A DNA stretch of 64,000 nucleotides from Hippasteria phrygiana (GCA_037893225.1 JAZGUH010000228.1:1-64000), one strand, 5' to 3'; numbered from the stretch's first letter, positions 12,501 to 27,500 are shown. Numbers and translations are program-made. Notes: generated by a model from the letters alone, not told the origin.

Positions 12501-15500
12501 TGGTAATCACAGAAATTCATTGAATTGCTGCTTTAACCCTCCTGTTCTCAGGGCCAAAATCGACCCAGCTGCTGTACAGATCAAAACCTAACAAACTGTC
12601 AGAGTTGTGCTATGGTTGCCGAGCTACACTTTAAAAACAATATACTTCGTTATGAGCTTCGTCAAACAATCCACAAGGGAATCCACAGCGGGATTCGAAC
12701 CTGCGACCTCTAGGTTACCGTACCGGCGCTCTACCAACTGAGCTATCTTGCCCTCTATGTTGGCGGTCTCCCAAATTGTTAGTATCTTTGTTCGGGTGAG
12801 CTTGTTAATGATTTTGTCTAATTAGTCGTAAAAGGTAAAACTTGTAAAAAAAAAAAGTGTTTCGCAAGTGATAAACAGTAAAAATAGGATGAAAAATTAA
12901 AAAATTGTGATTTTTTTTCTTTAAAAAAAGATGCTAATTGTCGAAAGGTAACTTAACCCTAACCCTGCCAGACGTAGCACAGTGCATCTGTGCTGATAGC
13001 TCCACGTTGATGGACTCCTCCACACAAGTCAATGTGACAAAGTATGCAATCTGATGCGTCTGGCAGGGTCCTAGCAAACATGCCCTGGAGAGTTAGGGTT
13101 TAATAAAAAAAAACTTTCGGGTGGAGAAAGATTATGACTGAGATCTCACCTTTCCCGCCAAAGAGCTTGTATCCAAGGAGCAGAAGGATCGCAATGATGG
13201 CTACAGAGAAGATGACAATTAGTGCAATAGCCCATCCAGGGAGACTGTTGGACGTCACCTGTAACAGGCAAAATAGGAAACAAAACCCCAAGAGAAATAA
13301 AACCCGTTTCTGGTGCTGACCGAAGAAAAACCCATTTAAGCCACCAAAAGACAAACGTGTTAATAGTCAAGCAGAAAGAATATTAGTTTAAAACAACTCT
13401 AAGCCAAGCAAAGAAAAAACTTGGTTTTGCAGAACTGATTGAATGTAATAGAAAACCAATTATAAGCATGAAGGGCCGGTTGCACAGGCCACGATAGCAA
13501 TGACGAAAACAAAAATGGTGAGAATGAACGCCATCGATTGGTAGAATTGTCGCGCGTGTAATACGCATGCGCCCCATCTACCAAAAGAGAATTTAGAGTT
13601 TATTCGCATCGTTTTTTTCCGTCTTAGCCCGTACGAACAGTCCTAAAAAAGAAATATATAAAATGTTTTAGTGGGGAGGTGAGTTGGTCTCACCATAATT
13701 CCTTCCTCCGTGGTCTCACTAACAGTAGAACCTCCTGGGTCTATAGGTCTGATAATTGGGATAATTTCTTTCATGTCTATTGAAGATTTATCCTCTATTT
13801 AGATCTGTACCCAGGAAATCCGTAAGGGTGGTAGGGCAGGCAAACTAAAATGTGGCAAACCCCACCACCTCTGTTGTAGCCCTTTACCTAGAGTGGCTTT
13901 TAGCCTTGTATTGGCAACTTCTATATAAAAAAAACCCAAAACCAAAACAACCTCACTGAATAATTAATTATGGATTTCTGGGCACGAGAGAATGCCATCA
14001 TTCTATATTAATGCAGAGTAAAATATCTGTGCGCAATTAACGTTGTACTCTTGTATGCTGTTAATTAAATTAAACATGCGCAAAGTGAGCACTCTGCTAT
14101 CTGTATTCTGCTCAAATTGTGACGGTTCATGCTAAAACCCAAACTAAATGATAAAAAGTGGTAATCTGTCTTAACCCTATTTCCCCTTCTTGAATATTCC
14201 ATAACTTGAGAAATACTTCACCTATAGACCCCTTTGAGGGCTTATGTTAAAGTTCTTTAACTCCTTTAACCCTGCGAATTGCCATGGTACTGTTTTGTAC
14301 AGTCCGTTGTGCGTTAATTTTTTATTACTCCGTCATTTTTTCAGCAAAAATCTGAAACTGTTTAAGTTCTATGTTCAAACATTGTATTAATAAATAATTT
14401 ATATCCCTTAAATTTCTTTTTAGATTTTTTGAAGGAAAAAACCCTTGCGGAGAACCCCGTGTATAATCAGGGGTGAGATTTGAGGAAAATAAAAAAAATC
14501 CCCAAAACATTCAGAGGCATTGATTTGTATGGCATTGCTGAAAAATGCTTAAGAAAAACCTGCATTTTCTACCAAGGATACAGTTCAAATTGCCAAAAAT
14601 AGGGTCATTAGAATAGACAGAAGACCGTTTCAGGTTGCAGAGGTCATTTTGGAATGATGAAAACAATTTGAGGACCACAAAAAAAATCTTCAGGAAAAAT
14701 CTGGAGAAAACACACCTTTTGTAGAATAATTGATGTAATAGCAAACTGTTTTTCTCATATATAAAAAAGAAACCAAAAACAAAACTTACATCGACTGGTC
14801 CGTAATCCTTCCCATCCACTAACAGGTACTTGTCAGCCGTCAAAGTCTGACCGTCGAAAACCAGGTTGAGGTGTCCTGCTTGGATATCAGCCCACAGGGC
14901 CTTCACTCCTGCATCAACGTCGCCACCCTTCATGTCAAAGGAGGCCAGAATCGACCCTGGGTACGATGGGAGACAGGGATGTAGTAAGTTACACAGAAAG
15001 ATGGTCGTGCTGCCAACAAGTTCAACTTTCATTTCCACACAAAATGTGGACGGCTCTTTCCCTACATGGTCTCGATGGATCATCAGAAGCGACTTCAAAA
15101 ATTTGGTGAAAATGTCGGAGAACTGCCTTCATATTTTCTTGATAAAAGTGTGAAGGAATTTGTAAGTAAGGAATTTGCTCATCAGATTATATATTAAAAT
15201 ATAGATTTGTATATTAATATAAAGTGATTCATTAATTGATTAATCTGTTGGCAGATTGAATTAAATTTAAATAAACTGAATTGAACTGCTTTGAATTGAC
15301 TGAACTAAATTGAGTTGAATCAAATCAAATTGAACTGATTTGACTTCAATTGAATTTGTAAAGTCCATGTAAAACCAAAATCAGAATCATCAAGTAAAAA
15401 CTGCATCTTAGCCAAGAGTCACGTGATGTTTATTGCATATAGATGCTCTCATCTGATTAGCCAGTAAATGTGCTGACCAGGAGCTCTATGCAAGTAATAT

Positions 15501-18500
15501 GTGTATAATATCCTAGTATGCACCTTTCTCAATCGTAACCTTGCTGAATTTAACACCGTCGTACTTGGAGCCTAAATAGTCCAGCAACTGACTGCCGAGA
15601 AGCTCTTCCTTCCCAGCAGCCACCTGGTCATAGTCGGCCTGGAAACGCATCGTGATCCTGCTGAACTGCAACACCACCACATCGAAGGGTTCAGAGCTGA
15701 TGCTCTCGAGGACCGAGGTGTTCGGGTAGGTAATCTTGAAGTCCAGGACAACCCCCGAGGCTGGGGCGGCGACAGTGACATCGGTGAAGTTGGCCCAGCT
15801 GCCGTCGAACGGCACGGTCAGGTTACCGGAGAGTTGGACTTTGTTGGCGTTTGGGGTCACAGGACTCACTGAGACAGTTAGTTGCCAAGGGTTGGAAGGG
15901 GATCCAAGTTGTGGAAGCATTTCGCCCTATATACGTGCAACGCAATAAGATGGAGACTAGATCAGTTAGGTTAGTGTCTTGTAGTGTTGGGCGACGAGTC
16001 GGCAGGTTTAAAGTCGCGAAGCTTTTGGCGGATTAATTTTGGAAATTGGTTTGACACCAACATTATTGATAACAAAAATGCATGTGTCTGGCAAACCAAC
16101 TTGTATCAAGGTAAACAATAACCCTAACCCTGCTAAATGCAACAGAATGCACCAATGGTAAAAAGGTGTTGCACTTAGCAGTCAAGGCATGTCTCCTGGT
16201 CTGATGCATTCTTTTAGATTTAGTATTATACATGTATAAGCCTCCAGCAACAAGGCTGGTACAGATGAGTTCACTGCACAGTGCAACATTGCATTTGGCA
16301 GGGTTCTTATTTCAGCTGTGTTGCATTCTGTTGCATTTGGCAGGGTGCTCAGGGAATACCTCGTGGGGGTTAGGGATAATAAAAAATCATATGAGATTGT
16401 GAGTGAACAGCAACTATCAAACTATTCCAAAATTCTAATAAATAAAATGATTCTGGACCCTTTTCTTTTGTATTTTTGGAAGGTATTTGACATATTTACG
16501 TCATAATTATATAGGCATTTTGAAACCTGGAAACAAGTCGACCTTGTCAATAGTGGGAGTCGTAGTCGCTACTAGCGTTACTAGTCGCGATGTCAACTGA
16601 GTCGCCCAACGCTAGTGTTATAGGACTTTTCCCACCTTTGACGTAAACTGTGGCAAGGTTTAGGGAGGGGGCAACTTTCCACCAGGTAGCATTTTGATTT
16701 GTTTTCATCAAATCTTAACTGAGTCAATCAAGAGTTAATCACAAGTTGCATCACAAGTTGCATCACAAGTCAAAACACAAGCCTTTCACAAGTTCATTTG
16801 AACAGATTGTGACATGACTTGTGATGACTTGTTTAATGTCGTGGCCTCTCATGGTCTAGTACCGGACTCAAGATCATTAGCCTTTTAGAGGTATGGCGGA
16901 CACAATAGGAGAGGGCGCTATTTGATTTGGGTATACCTTTTGTGAAACCACAGGAAATTTCAAAGGTGAAGATTAGGCATGATCTATGGATTGTACTATG
17001 GATTGTACTTTAACTCAAAACAATATCTGATTCTGACTTTCACTGGAATTTGTGGTTTCACAAAAGGTATACCCAAATCAAATAGCGCCCTCCTATTGTG
17101 TCCGCCATACCTCTAAAAGGCTAATGGTGGTACTACAGATTGTGGGTTAGAGTTCAGCAGGGGTCACGGTGCATGTGTCCTTGAGCAAGACACTTTGTCA
17201 CAACTTGCTATTCTCCGCTCGGGACTAAATAGGTTACCTGTGAGGGCAGTGATGGTTATGTGTTTGATTAGCCCACATGCGCTTAACTTGCAGCCGGGGC
17301 TGTATACTCCCCAGGGAGCTGAGATTTCAGGAATGATTAATAGGCCTGATGAGCAGGGGTAATAATGTAGAGCCTCGGGTACTATGATCATGGTGGATAA
17401 GTGCGGTTTACAAATGTGACCTGTTCCCACGAAATGGGGATCAAGTAGCAAAATTTGACAATCAAGATTATGGTATTTCCTGAAAGTGCAGGTTAAAAGC
17501 TTTAATTTGATATATTGTGTGTTGTGGTATCTCGTTCCTAGCCCCTAATACAACCTCTTAAAATTATCAGAGTCTTGACCCCTTGTTTTGAGAAAATGAA
17601 GCTCAAAGTTTGTGATCTGTGCACACTTGAACCAGAGTTCAAAAAAAGAAATCAGCCCCCAAGAATATTTCATGAAGAGATTCAGTTTAAAATCTTTGGG
17701 ACATGATAGAATAGGGTTTTTCAAATATACATTTGTTAAAATCCCAAAATTGACTTTTCAGTGAAAAAAATGATTGTTTCTGCTTGTAGCTCAGAAAGCC
17801 ATAGTGCGACTTTATTTGTGCTGTCACGTCACAAATCTACTTTACTGTTTTCAGTATGAAAGCAGAAACTAATATCATCATAGAACCAAATAAACTCCTC
17901 AAAAGTAGTTCGTAAAATTTGTTTCACTCATTTATATCTCGGTTATTTGAGACCCGTTTGTATCGTGTTGCATATCAGTGAAAGGTTCGTCATTCCCCTT
18001 CACAACGACACCACATTTGTAACAATCACTTGCTTCACAGCTGGGTACCTCTCCTGTGAATACAGGTGGGTCTCAAACAGATTGTGCCAAATTTGCCATT
18101 ATCTGTGCTCAACAGAACAACCAACTGTGTCAGTAACCAGGAATGAAGAGATATATTGGCAATTTGACACTGTATTCATTACACAAACAACAGTCACTAA
18201 CATCAATAGCGGGTGGAAGAACCATACGCAGCCACAACAGCCTGGCACCTCCTCCTCATGCTGCTCACCAGTCTTCTTGGGGTGTTGTCTTCTTGGGACG
18301 CCCACTACTGGGTCTGTCCTTGACATCACCAGTTTCACGTAATGTTGCTTTCAATATGGAGATGGTACTATAGCTAGCGCTCACTCCAAAAATTGCCGCA
18401 ACTTGGTTCTGGATGGGGAACACCAGCTTAATTGAGCTTCCCTATAGCACCAGCCTTCTCCACGTTGGATAATCTTGGCATGATGATGCTTGGATTAGAC

Positions 18501-21500
18501 ACCAGCACCAAAGACTCACTGTGCCTTCATCCATGTTCAACCACCTGTAAAACTGCTAATCCTGTCCTGGCACTTACTCATTCAAAACAAATCCAATCCC
18601 TGAACAACTCAAAACAACAGAATCAATATGCTAAAGCACAGTGCACAGATAATGGCACATTTGGCATATTCTGTTTGAGACCCACCTGTATTCACAGAAG
18701 AGGTACCCAGCCGTGAAGCAAGTGATTGTTACAAATGTGGTGTCGTTGTGAAGGGGAATGACGAACCTTTCACTGATATGCAACACGATACAAACAGGTC
18801 TCAAATAACCGAGATTTAAGTAAGTGCAAAAAGATTTTCGAACTTTTTTCGAGGAGTTTAGAACCCCACAAAAAAGATAGACACTAGAGAATTTGCATTG
18901 GTCTTACCGATGCATCCACAACATAAATTGAAGGTTGTTGATCAAAGGCCTCCCCCTCGGCTGCCCCGCCGGGCTGGGTCAGGAAGATCAGGTGATCAGG
19001 GGTGCGGTATTCAACCCCTACGCCTTTGTTGGAGTTCTCTTTCTCCTCCTCTTCCCGCATCACTTCATCATATCTGACAAGACCAAAAGGAAAATTAACA
19101 AAGAAAACTGGCAGGAGCGGGATTCGAACCTGCGACCTCCGGAATACCGTACCGGCTATTTTGTGCCGAAAATATCTAATTTTCTTTTCAATTTTTGGAG
19201 GAATATTTCCATGGGTCTGGAAACATGGACTACCAAACTGTAGGCACAGATGATGCCAAGAAAATTTATGCCAGTAAAACAGGTTGTTCTTTTTAAGCCA
19301 GGATTTTTAGGCATGGAGCTCACGTGCCGTCCCTGAGCTGGGGAACCTTCTAGGATCTAATTCCTTATACAAATCTTGTGGGAAATAATTGAGCAAATGT
19401 ATTTCTATAGGACTGAAAATCCATGTTAACCCCTTGCGTACGGATGACACCATATTGCGTCCCAAAAAAAGGAAGTGCCACCAGGCCGGATGACGCCATT
19501 GGCCGCCTTTTGTGCAGTTTCAATCCATCGTTGGATTATTGTTTATGGCTGCCAGAACCGCTGCAACACCCCAACGTCTCCCGTAAAATACCATGCCCAA
19601 GGGGTTAAGTAGGTGTTGTTGATGTTTGAAAAACATCACACAATATAAAGACGATACTTCCCAGGAAGCTTAAATGGTCTGAGGAATACTTTACTGGCCT
19701 GATGAGCAGGGGTAACAATTGGGCACCTTAAGTTGGTGGATCTATGCACTTTATAAATTCATAACTTGAATTGTGTTTGGACCCTCAAACCATGCCCACT
19801 TACAACTTAAATGGGCGTGGTTTATGTTAGAACAATGCCACTTACAAAGAGGGCACTCCACAGGGAGCGGAGATGGTCGACGGAATACTTTAAAGGTAGT
19901 ACAGTGGAACGCCGCTATAGCGAACATCGCAGGGATCCACAGATTTTGTTCGGTATAGCGATCGTTCGGTATAGCGATCGTTCGGTATAGCGATCGTTCG
20001 GTATAGCAAATCTTTTTTAGCCGCCGGTTACTTAAGGACGACTTTAAACATGTGCCAGCCATTGAATTATGTAATTACATGTTCATACTTTCTAAGCTTA
20101 CCAAATTCTAAAGCAACAGTTGGCTTTTCCCTTCTATTCCTTGGGGAAATAATAGCCACCTGTCACTCTTCAACATAAAGCTGCAGCCGTTTGGGAATTA
20201 CAAACAGCCCAAATAGCCGGTACATGTTTTTAATCCGTTGCCTTTTTTTTTTTTTTACAACAATGTTCGGTAAGTTTTGTACACAAAATCTGGGAGCCAA
20301 GGATAATAATAATAATAATACAAGCATTTGTAAAGCGCCATCTATCTATGTAGACATATTCCGAGGCGCTTGAAGAAAAGAAACTGTCCAGAACTCTACA
20401 AATAATTAAATATACTTGTACATGTATGTATACTTGAAACAAAACCAGCAATCTAATTATAAGTTGAGTTAAACAGGAATGTTTTAAGAAGGCATTTGAA
20501 GGTATGTAAAGATTGACAGCTACGAATTTCCTGAGGCAAAGAGTTCCATAGAGTGGGCGCCGTAACTGAGAAGGCATAGTCCCCATACGATGTTCTAGTT
20601 CTTGGTGTCACAAGAAGATGTTTGTCAGATGACCTTAGGTGGCGATTAGGGGAATACTGGGTGAAGAGATCCTGCAGATATGTTGGTGCGCTGTCATTGA
20701 GGGCTTTCCGGGTAAGTAGGATTATTTTGAAGGCAACCCTCTGTTTGACTGGAAGATTTCTCAGGACTGGAGTAATGTGGTCAAATTTCCGTGTTCGGGA
20801 TAAGACATGAGCCGAACAAGTTTGCACATGAGAGTGTTGGTGATTCCAAACAGAAGTGAGTTGCCATTATCCAACCTTGATGTCACGAGAGCATGGATAA
20901 GGATGGCAGCCGACAAGGATGGTGTTCGGTACAGCCGAATGTTCGGTATAGGGGCGTTCCACTGTATACAACATTTGCTTTTGATGTATCTTCCAGAAAT
21001 GGATGGTAGTGGAGTTTAGTATTTTATAGCAAATACTGTAATGATGACCAGTTTAATGTTCTGTGTGCATAGATGCTGGGAAAACGGAGAAAGAATGCTG
21101 TTCTTGTAGTCTGGTTCCCTAACCATACTTTAGACAAAACGGAGCAATTTATAGATGCCAGGGAGTTATCAGGTCGGGGAACTAGACAAGCTGGCTTGCA
21201 CCCATTCACACGGACGTGTAACCAATTGGCAAACAAAATGTGGACTAACTAAAGTTAGTAAATTGGGGGCAGTACTTGGAAATTTCCTGGAAATTGATAC
21301 AAAAATCCCACTTTTGTTGAAAATGACAGCACACAAGGTGCCATGATTTCTCAGGATACCCGAGACTATTATTTACTTACAGTCAAGTAAGGTATTTCAT
21401 AATTATTTAGCAGTTTTTTTGTTGTTGATGTTTGCAAATGTTGTATATTACCTTCAAGGGCCTGATAAGCAGGAATAATAATAATAAGACGTCATCTTCA

Positions 21501-24500
21501 GCACCATATTGGCGGCCATGTGTGCATTGATTTCAAATTCATATCATAATTCTAACTTACGGTTTGGTTCCTTCAGGAACATCGGGGTCTCCACCGGTCT
21601 CGTTGGTAGCCCGCACCCCGTCCGTGGGGTCAACACGCTTCGGAGCGGGTTCGGACATCCCCATGCCGGTGATGGGTATGTTAAAATAGTCAGTGAGTGC
21701 TCCCGTCTGCATGTCATTGGCCAGTTGTGACGTGACCCGGAGAAGGTCCTGGTAACCCAAAGAAACATCCGACTCTGGAGATGCTGTATGGTTAAAAAAA
21801 AAAAAAATTGAGATGACCATTCAGAAAGTCTGTTTTACGATTGTGAAAATCACCATCCCATATTGACTACTGGTGTACTAAGGGAATAAATATGTGCTGG
21901 GCAGGTCTTAACCCCTTGCGTACGGATGACGGAATTTGGAAAACAGTGCCACCAGGCCGGATGACGCCATTGGCCGCTGTTTGTGCAGTTTCAATGCATT
22001 GTTGGATTAAACAGTGCCACCAGGCCGGATGATGCCATTGGCCGCCATTTGTGCAGTTTCAATCCATTGTTGGATTATTGTTTATGTCATGCTTGACTGC
22101 ACAGACACATTGTAGCGGTTCGATTTGGCTGCCAGAACCGTTGCAACACCCCGACGTCTCCCGTAAAATACCGTGCTCAAGGGGTTAAACAAGTACGTTT
22201 AAAACCGCCTTGAAGCCTGGACGCTGATAATGACCCGAGCCGTATAATTCAGCAAAAATCCCCGAAATTTGTCGTAAGTGAACTTTGCCGTTCCGCCATT
22301 TTTTGTGCTTTTTCCCTATCCATGTTCAGGGGCCACCGGTGAAACGACCTTGTTTCTGTCTCTCCTTTATCAGTAATAAGATAATGCAAACAACACGAAC
22401 CAGACTAAGCGACAAATTATAATTGCCATTGGTGATCCGGAGGTGTGGGGCAAGGAAAAACACCTGAAAATTCTATTTTTGTTTTCAATGAACACACAAA
22501 CCACACAATCAAAACCCACCCACTTTCGGGGGAACAATTTAGCTTCTTTCATTGAAAAAAAAAAATGCACGAGAGTCTCTTGACGATAGGCAGAGTATGC
22601 TGCCCAAAACAGTCTCTTCCGGTTCTTTTCAGAACCCAACAAACTCACAAAAGAGAGAATGGCCATATTGTGGCTACCACAAATCTTTACCTGATTGAGA
22701 TTAATTTGATTACGACTCCAATTATAACAGTCAATCAGTTCAAAAACAATACCAAGAGAAAGAAACATCTTACGTGTCGTTGGGGCTTCGGTGGCAAACT
22801 CATCCTCTGGTGGCTCGATCTCCTGGGACGGCTGCGGCCCAATCTCTAGAATCACCGCCCCTTCTCCTTGCGCCCGACGTCGCCGTCGACTCTCCTCCTT
22901 CACAACCTCCACCACGCGGATCTGCGACGGGTCCACATTCAGCAGTGCAGCGAGGTTATTCACGAGGTTCCCGTTCTCATAGAAGTCGTCCACCTTGATG
23001 GCGGGCACGCCGAACGATACCATGACGACGGCGGTGGTGCGGATCTCGACGGGTTCGGGGCCCTTGACAAGAACCCACAGGGTCTTCGTGCTACGCTCAA
23101 AGTAGTTCTCGCCGTACACACCCGACGTGACGGAGGGGTTGTACTGGTCATCGGGCTTGTCGGGATCCTTGGCTTTCCAGATCAGCTCTCCGGTGCTAAA
23201 GTCTGCATTATTTGGAATCACGTAGCGATCCTAATGAAAAAGAAAAAACCAAAAATAAATCCTTCTTTCAACAATTTTCTTTTTCAGCTCCTGTTTCTTG
23301 TGTGTAGCTCTTTACCTGGGGTTAACCTGACAAATGTTTCAGCAAACAAGGCAAACTGAAGAGAGCGGGATTTGAACCTGAAACCTCTTGATAACCATGC
23401 CGGTGGCTCTACCAACTAAGCCATCTTTCTCAACATGCCCCATCTTTGTGATTCAACCAGGTTGCAGCATTGTGGGGATCACTCAATGAGGATACGACTT
23501 TTTAACTTATAATTCGTCAAACAATCCACAAATTATAAGTTGAAAAGTCGTATCCTCATTGAGTGATCCCCACAATGTCGCTTCCCAGGTTGTATCGTAA
23601 CATTGGGTGTGATCCCTGGTTATACGGCATTCTGGGTTTATGACTTCTGACTAGCGCCCACCCGAACAAGATAGCTCAGTTGGTAGAGCGCCTGTAACCC
23701 GGAGGTCGCAGGTTCGAATCCCGCTCCTGCCAGTTTCTTTGTTCACTTTGACAAGGGGAATTAGGTAGTTTAGTAAATGTTTCGAGTAACAAAGACAACT
23801 GGCAAGATTGTGATTTCAATCTGTGACCTAAAAGATATTTAAAAAAAGTAACTTATAAAACTACTAACAATCTTATAGCCATGTCATTCTTTTTAACCCC
23901 CCCCCCCCCAAAAAAAATTAAAAACCCAGACAGATTTTTTTTTGAGGCACAGGCTGTACATTTTTCACACTGTATTCTCTGAATTGAGACGGCTTTCGGA
24001 GCAAAGTGTCTTGTGGAAGGACACAAAGCCAGGGGTGACATTTCAGGAAAATGAACAATTCACAAAAAATTCAGAGGCATTTAATTTGTACAGCATTGCT
24101 GAAAAATGCACAAGAAAACTGCATTTTCTACCAAAAGATATTCAAAGAAGACCGTTTCAAGTTGCAGAGGTCATTTTGGAATGATTATTAAGAAACAATT
24201 TAAGGACCAAAAAAAATATGGAAGATATCTTACTCAAACATCCTAAAAATCAGGAAAATCCAGAGAAATCTCTCTGGGGTTGAGCCTACATGACTCACTT
24301 TGTAGTAGACGTCCAAGCGCTCAGGCGCCGAGTACCAGATACCGAGCACCACTGCCTGGTTGTTGTCCGAGTTTAGCAGATGGAAGCGCACGCTCTGGGG
24401 GTTAGTGCCAGTAAAGTAGACCTCGTAATTCAGCCCCGTGGCAATCATGCTGTACAACGTACTGATGCGTTCCTGGCACGTGTACCTGGAAGTAGGAACA

Positions 24501-27500
24501 AAAATTCAACACAACTAGCAGATTGTGGCTACGACTCGGTTGTGTAACCTCGCTTCAACAATTCCACATGGGGGTCCTCTATTACCTGGATAACTTCAAC
24601 TTTTTGCCAAACTTTTTGTTGAGCCTAAAACGCACTCAGGTAAACATTGCGGCAATTATCTTCACCTCTTGAATACGGATGACGGCAACAGCCTTTGTTG
24701 TGAAAAAGCTCCATCTATTCATTACACTCCCATTCAAGAACAATATCGTTGCAACATGAATGGATCGAGTATGCACAGAAATGTGCCTATAGACGTCAAC
24801 CGGCCAGGTGGTCTTTTTCAAAACATGCCGATGGCCGTCGTCTGTATTCAAGTATGCTCTTCCTTTGCCATGAAAATATCATGAGACTCTACTTACCCAT
24901 TGCACCAGCCATGATCCGCGGGCCCGTTGATCAAGTCCACGTAGCTGTCGCTGTACATGGCCAGCGGGGTCAGTCGACGGACTTCCGTGTCGGCGTCCAT
25001 ACTCTCTACCACCAACATCATGTGATCGATGCCGTGGCACTCATAGGCTTGCCAATTGGCATTCCATGCACAGTCATCAGTTTTACCACGGTAAATGCCT
25101 TTAGGAAAAGACGAAGGCGTAAGATTAGTTAGGGACGGCATAAGTATGTGTGATATTGTTGTACGTGGGTTTAGTTTCAAATAGATCCCAAGGAAGTATT
25201 AACCCCTTGCGTCCGTCTGTTATTAATAGGGTGCTGGTATGCCAAGATTGGGCTGTGCAGCCAAGCATAAATGCAAACTGAATAGAGTGGTCCTATTCAC
25301 CACAATTGAAGCCCCCCTTTCTTGTGAATGAAAGCTTTGTTTGAAAAAAAAAAAAAAAATCCTCTATTCATTACACTCCCATTCAAGAACAATATAGTTG
25401 AAACAAAAATGGATCGAGTATGCACAGGAATGTGTGTACAGACAACCGGCCAGGTGGTCTTTTTTAAACAGCGGCTATGGCTGTCGTCCGTATTCAAGAG
25501 CTTAATACAACTCCATCTTACCTTTATTCGGTGCCTTATCTTCAATAGGGATCCTGGAGCCGTCTGGCCTGGTCAGCAGGGCCTTAGGGATGCGGTAATC
25601 GCCCAGACCGCGTCGTGGGTCACCATCCCACTCAAACTCGGACTGCGGGATGACCGTGCCCGGAGAGCCGAGGAGACTGCCATCCAGGTCACGGATCATG
25701 GCCTTCTTCAAGCCATCGCAGTCCATGTCCACGCAGTCTGATGGGTTGACGGAACTATAGAGAATAGTATAAAGAATTAACAGATACGGTCTGTCACTGT
25801 TTATATACATACAAAACAATGTATGGTCAGGCTCAGTGGCATACACAGCAGTGATGTAGTCGAGACCATCACAAGACCCTGCAAGACCCGACAAGACCAT
25901 CACAAGACCTTAATTAAGTCTTAATTAAGCTATTCAAATGAACTGTCATAAAGGCATTCCTTTGTCATGGTTTATGCCTATTACTTGCGCCTGTAACAAG
26001 CTGGTCTTGCAGAGTTGTAGTAATCAAGTCAATCACAAGTGAGGTCACAAGCTATATGGGATGAACAATGACAAAGGAATGCTTTTGTTATTATAGTGTG
26101 TTTGAATAGCTTGTTATGTGTGCGTTCGAGTAGCTCACCCGGGTCGACTCGTGTTAGCCCCGTGCTGTTCGATTAGCTCTGATGTCATACCCGGGGCTCA
26201 CTCGGGTCAGCCACCACAGACCCTGCTCGCGGAGCAGAGTCACTGGTGGAATTACGTCACACGCATGCGTAGTTGAGTCTGACTACCCACAGATTCTACT
26301 GGAGCGGGGAATTAAAAATGGCTGACCTCAAGGGCGATTGTGTAGTTAAGGACTGTTCCTATAAGAGAACAAAATCCACTTATTGGACTTAGCAAACTAG
26401 ATTGCGACATTAAAAACCAACAGGTATGTCGTAGATAGAGGGCAGAGTTTTCCATTTCTTTGTGGGAAATTTTTGGGTAAAACGACAACGAAGATGACAA
26501 AACGAAAATAAAGATGGCGAAGAATGCACTGATTCGCAAGACACCAACCGCATTGCATTTTTCTCCCGCAGGAAACTGTTCAGAATTACAAAAAATGATG
26601 TTATTAGAATTGAGAGGAGTATACTTGAGGTTGATAAATTCATTTTGGAATGATAAAAACAACCTTGACTCGAAATGGATCAAATCTAAAGAGGTGTCCG
26701 TAACTACACAATCGCCGACTCGTATTTATTCATGGCCGACCAGGTGCAAGGTGACATCAACAGGAGAGGGCGTTTGAGCATCCTATTAGCCCAGCTCTCG
26801 TGTCGAACCAGTCTGCCTTCACCCGGGTATAAAGCTACTCGAACGCACCCTATATGGCTTGAGACCAGAATTGTGAATTGACTTGTGGTGACTTGGTCTT
26901 GTGCCTGGTCTTGTGCCTGGTCCCGACTACATCAGACACTGATACACAGGTTCTTTTCAGTGGGGGGGGGGGGGGGGGGGGGATGGCTAGTGTGGTCAAA
27001 GTCAACTTTCTTATCCAGATTTTTTTATTTAGGATCAAATTTTGCCTAATCTTTTGGAAGCCCGGCAACATGTGAAAAGTGAGGGTGGAGTGGGGCTGGC
27101 TGTGGGATGTGGGTGTGGGGTGGGGTGGGGTGTTCTTACATTAGACTCCTTATGGGGTACCTGGAAGAAAGAGTAACTATAGGGACAAGGGGACCCAACA
27201 AGGGAAAACGCTATGGAGTTTGAAATTTCAATATGAACAAAGGAGAATAATAGTAGGGAAGTAAAGATGACCGCTAGAATGCAGTACCGGTGCTCTACCA
27301 ACTGTGGTTTGTGTGTCCGAAAAAGGAGCACTCAGTGCCCGTGCAAACGTATACGCCTGTGCTGTTGCGATGCAAAAGCACACATTTTGGTAAGCACAGA
27401 AAAGATTAGCTATAATAAGCAAAAAGCAGGTTACCAGCCAAAACTGAACGCAACGTGTATTGCTTGTGACTGGTTCTCAATCATTTTGTTTAACACACAA

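Noticed and set aside
12955..12975. Interstitial telomere repeat
   Set aside because: Only two AACCCT units, with an inverted partner 130 bp away; it is a transposon end.
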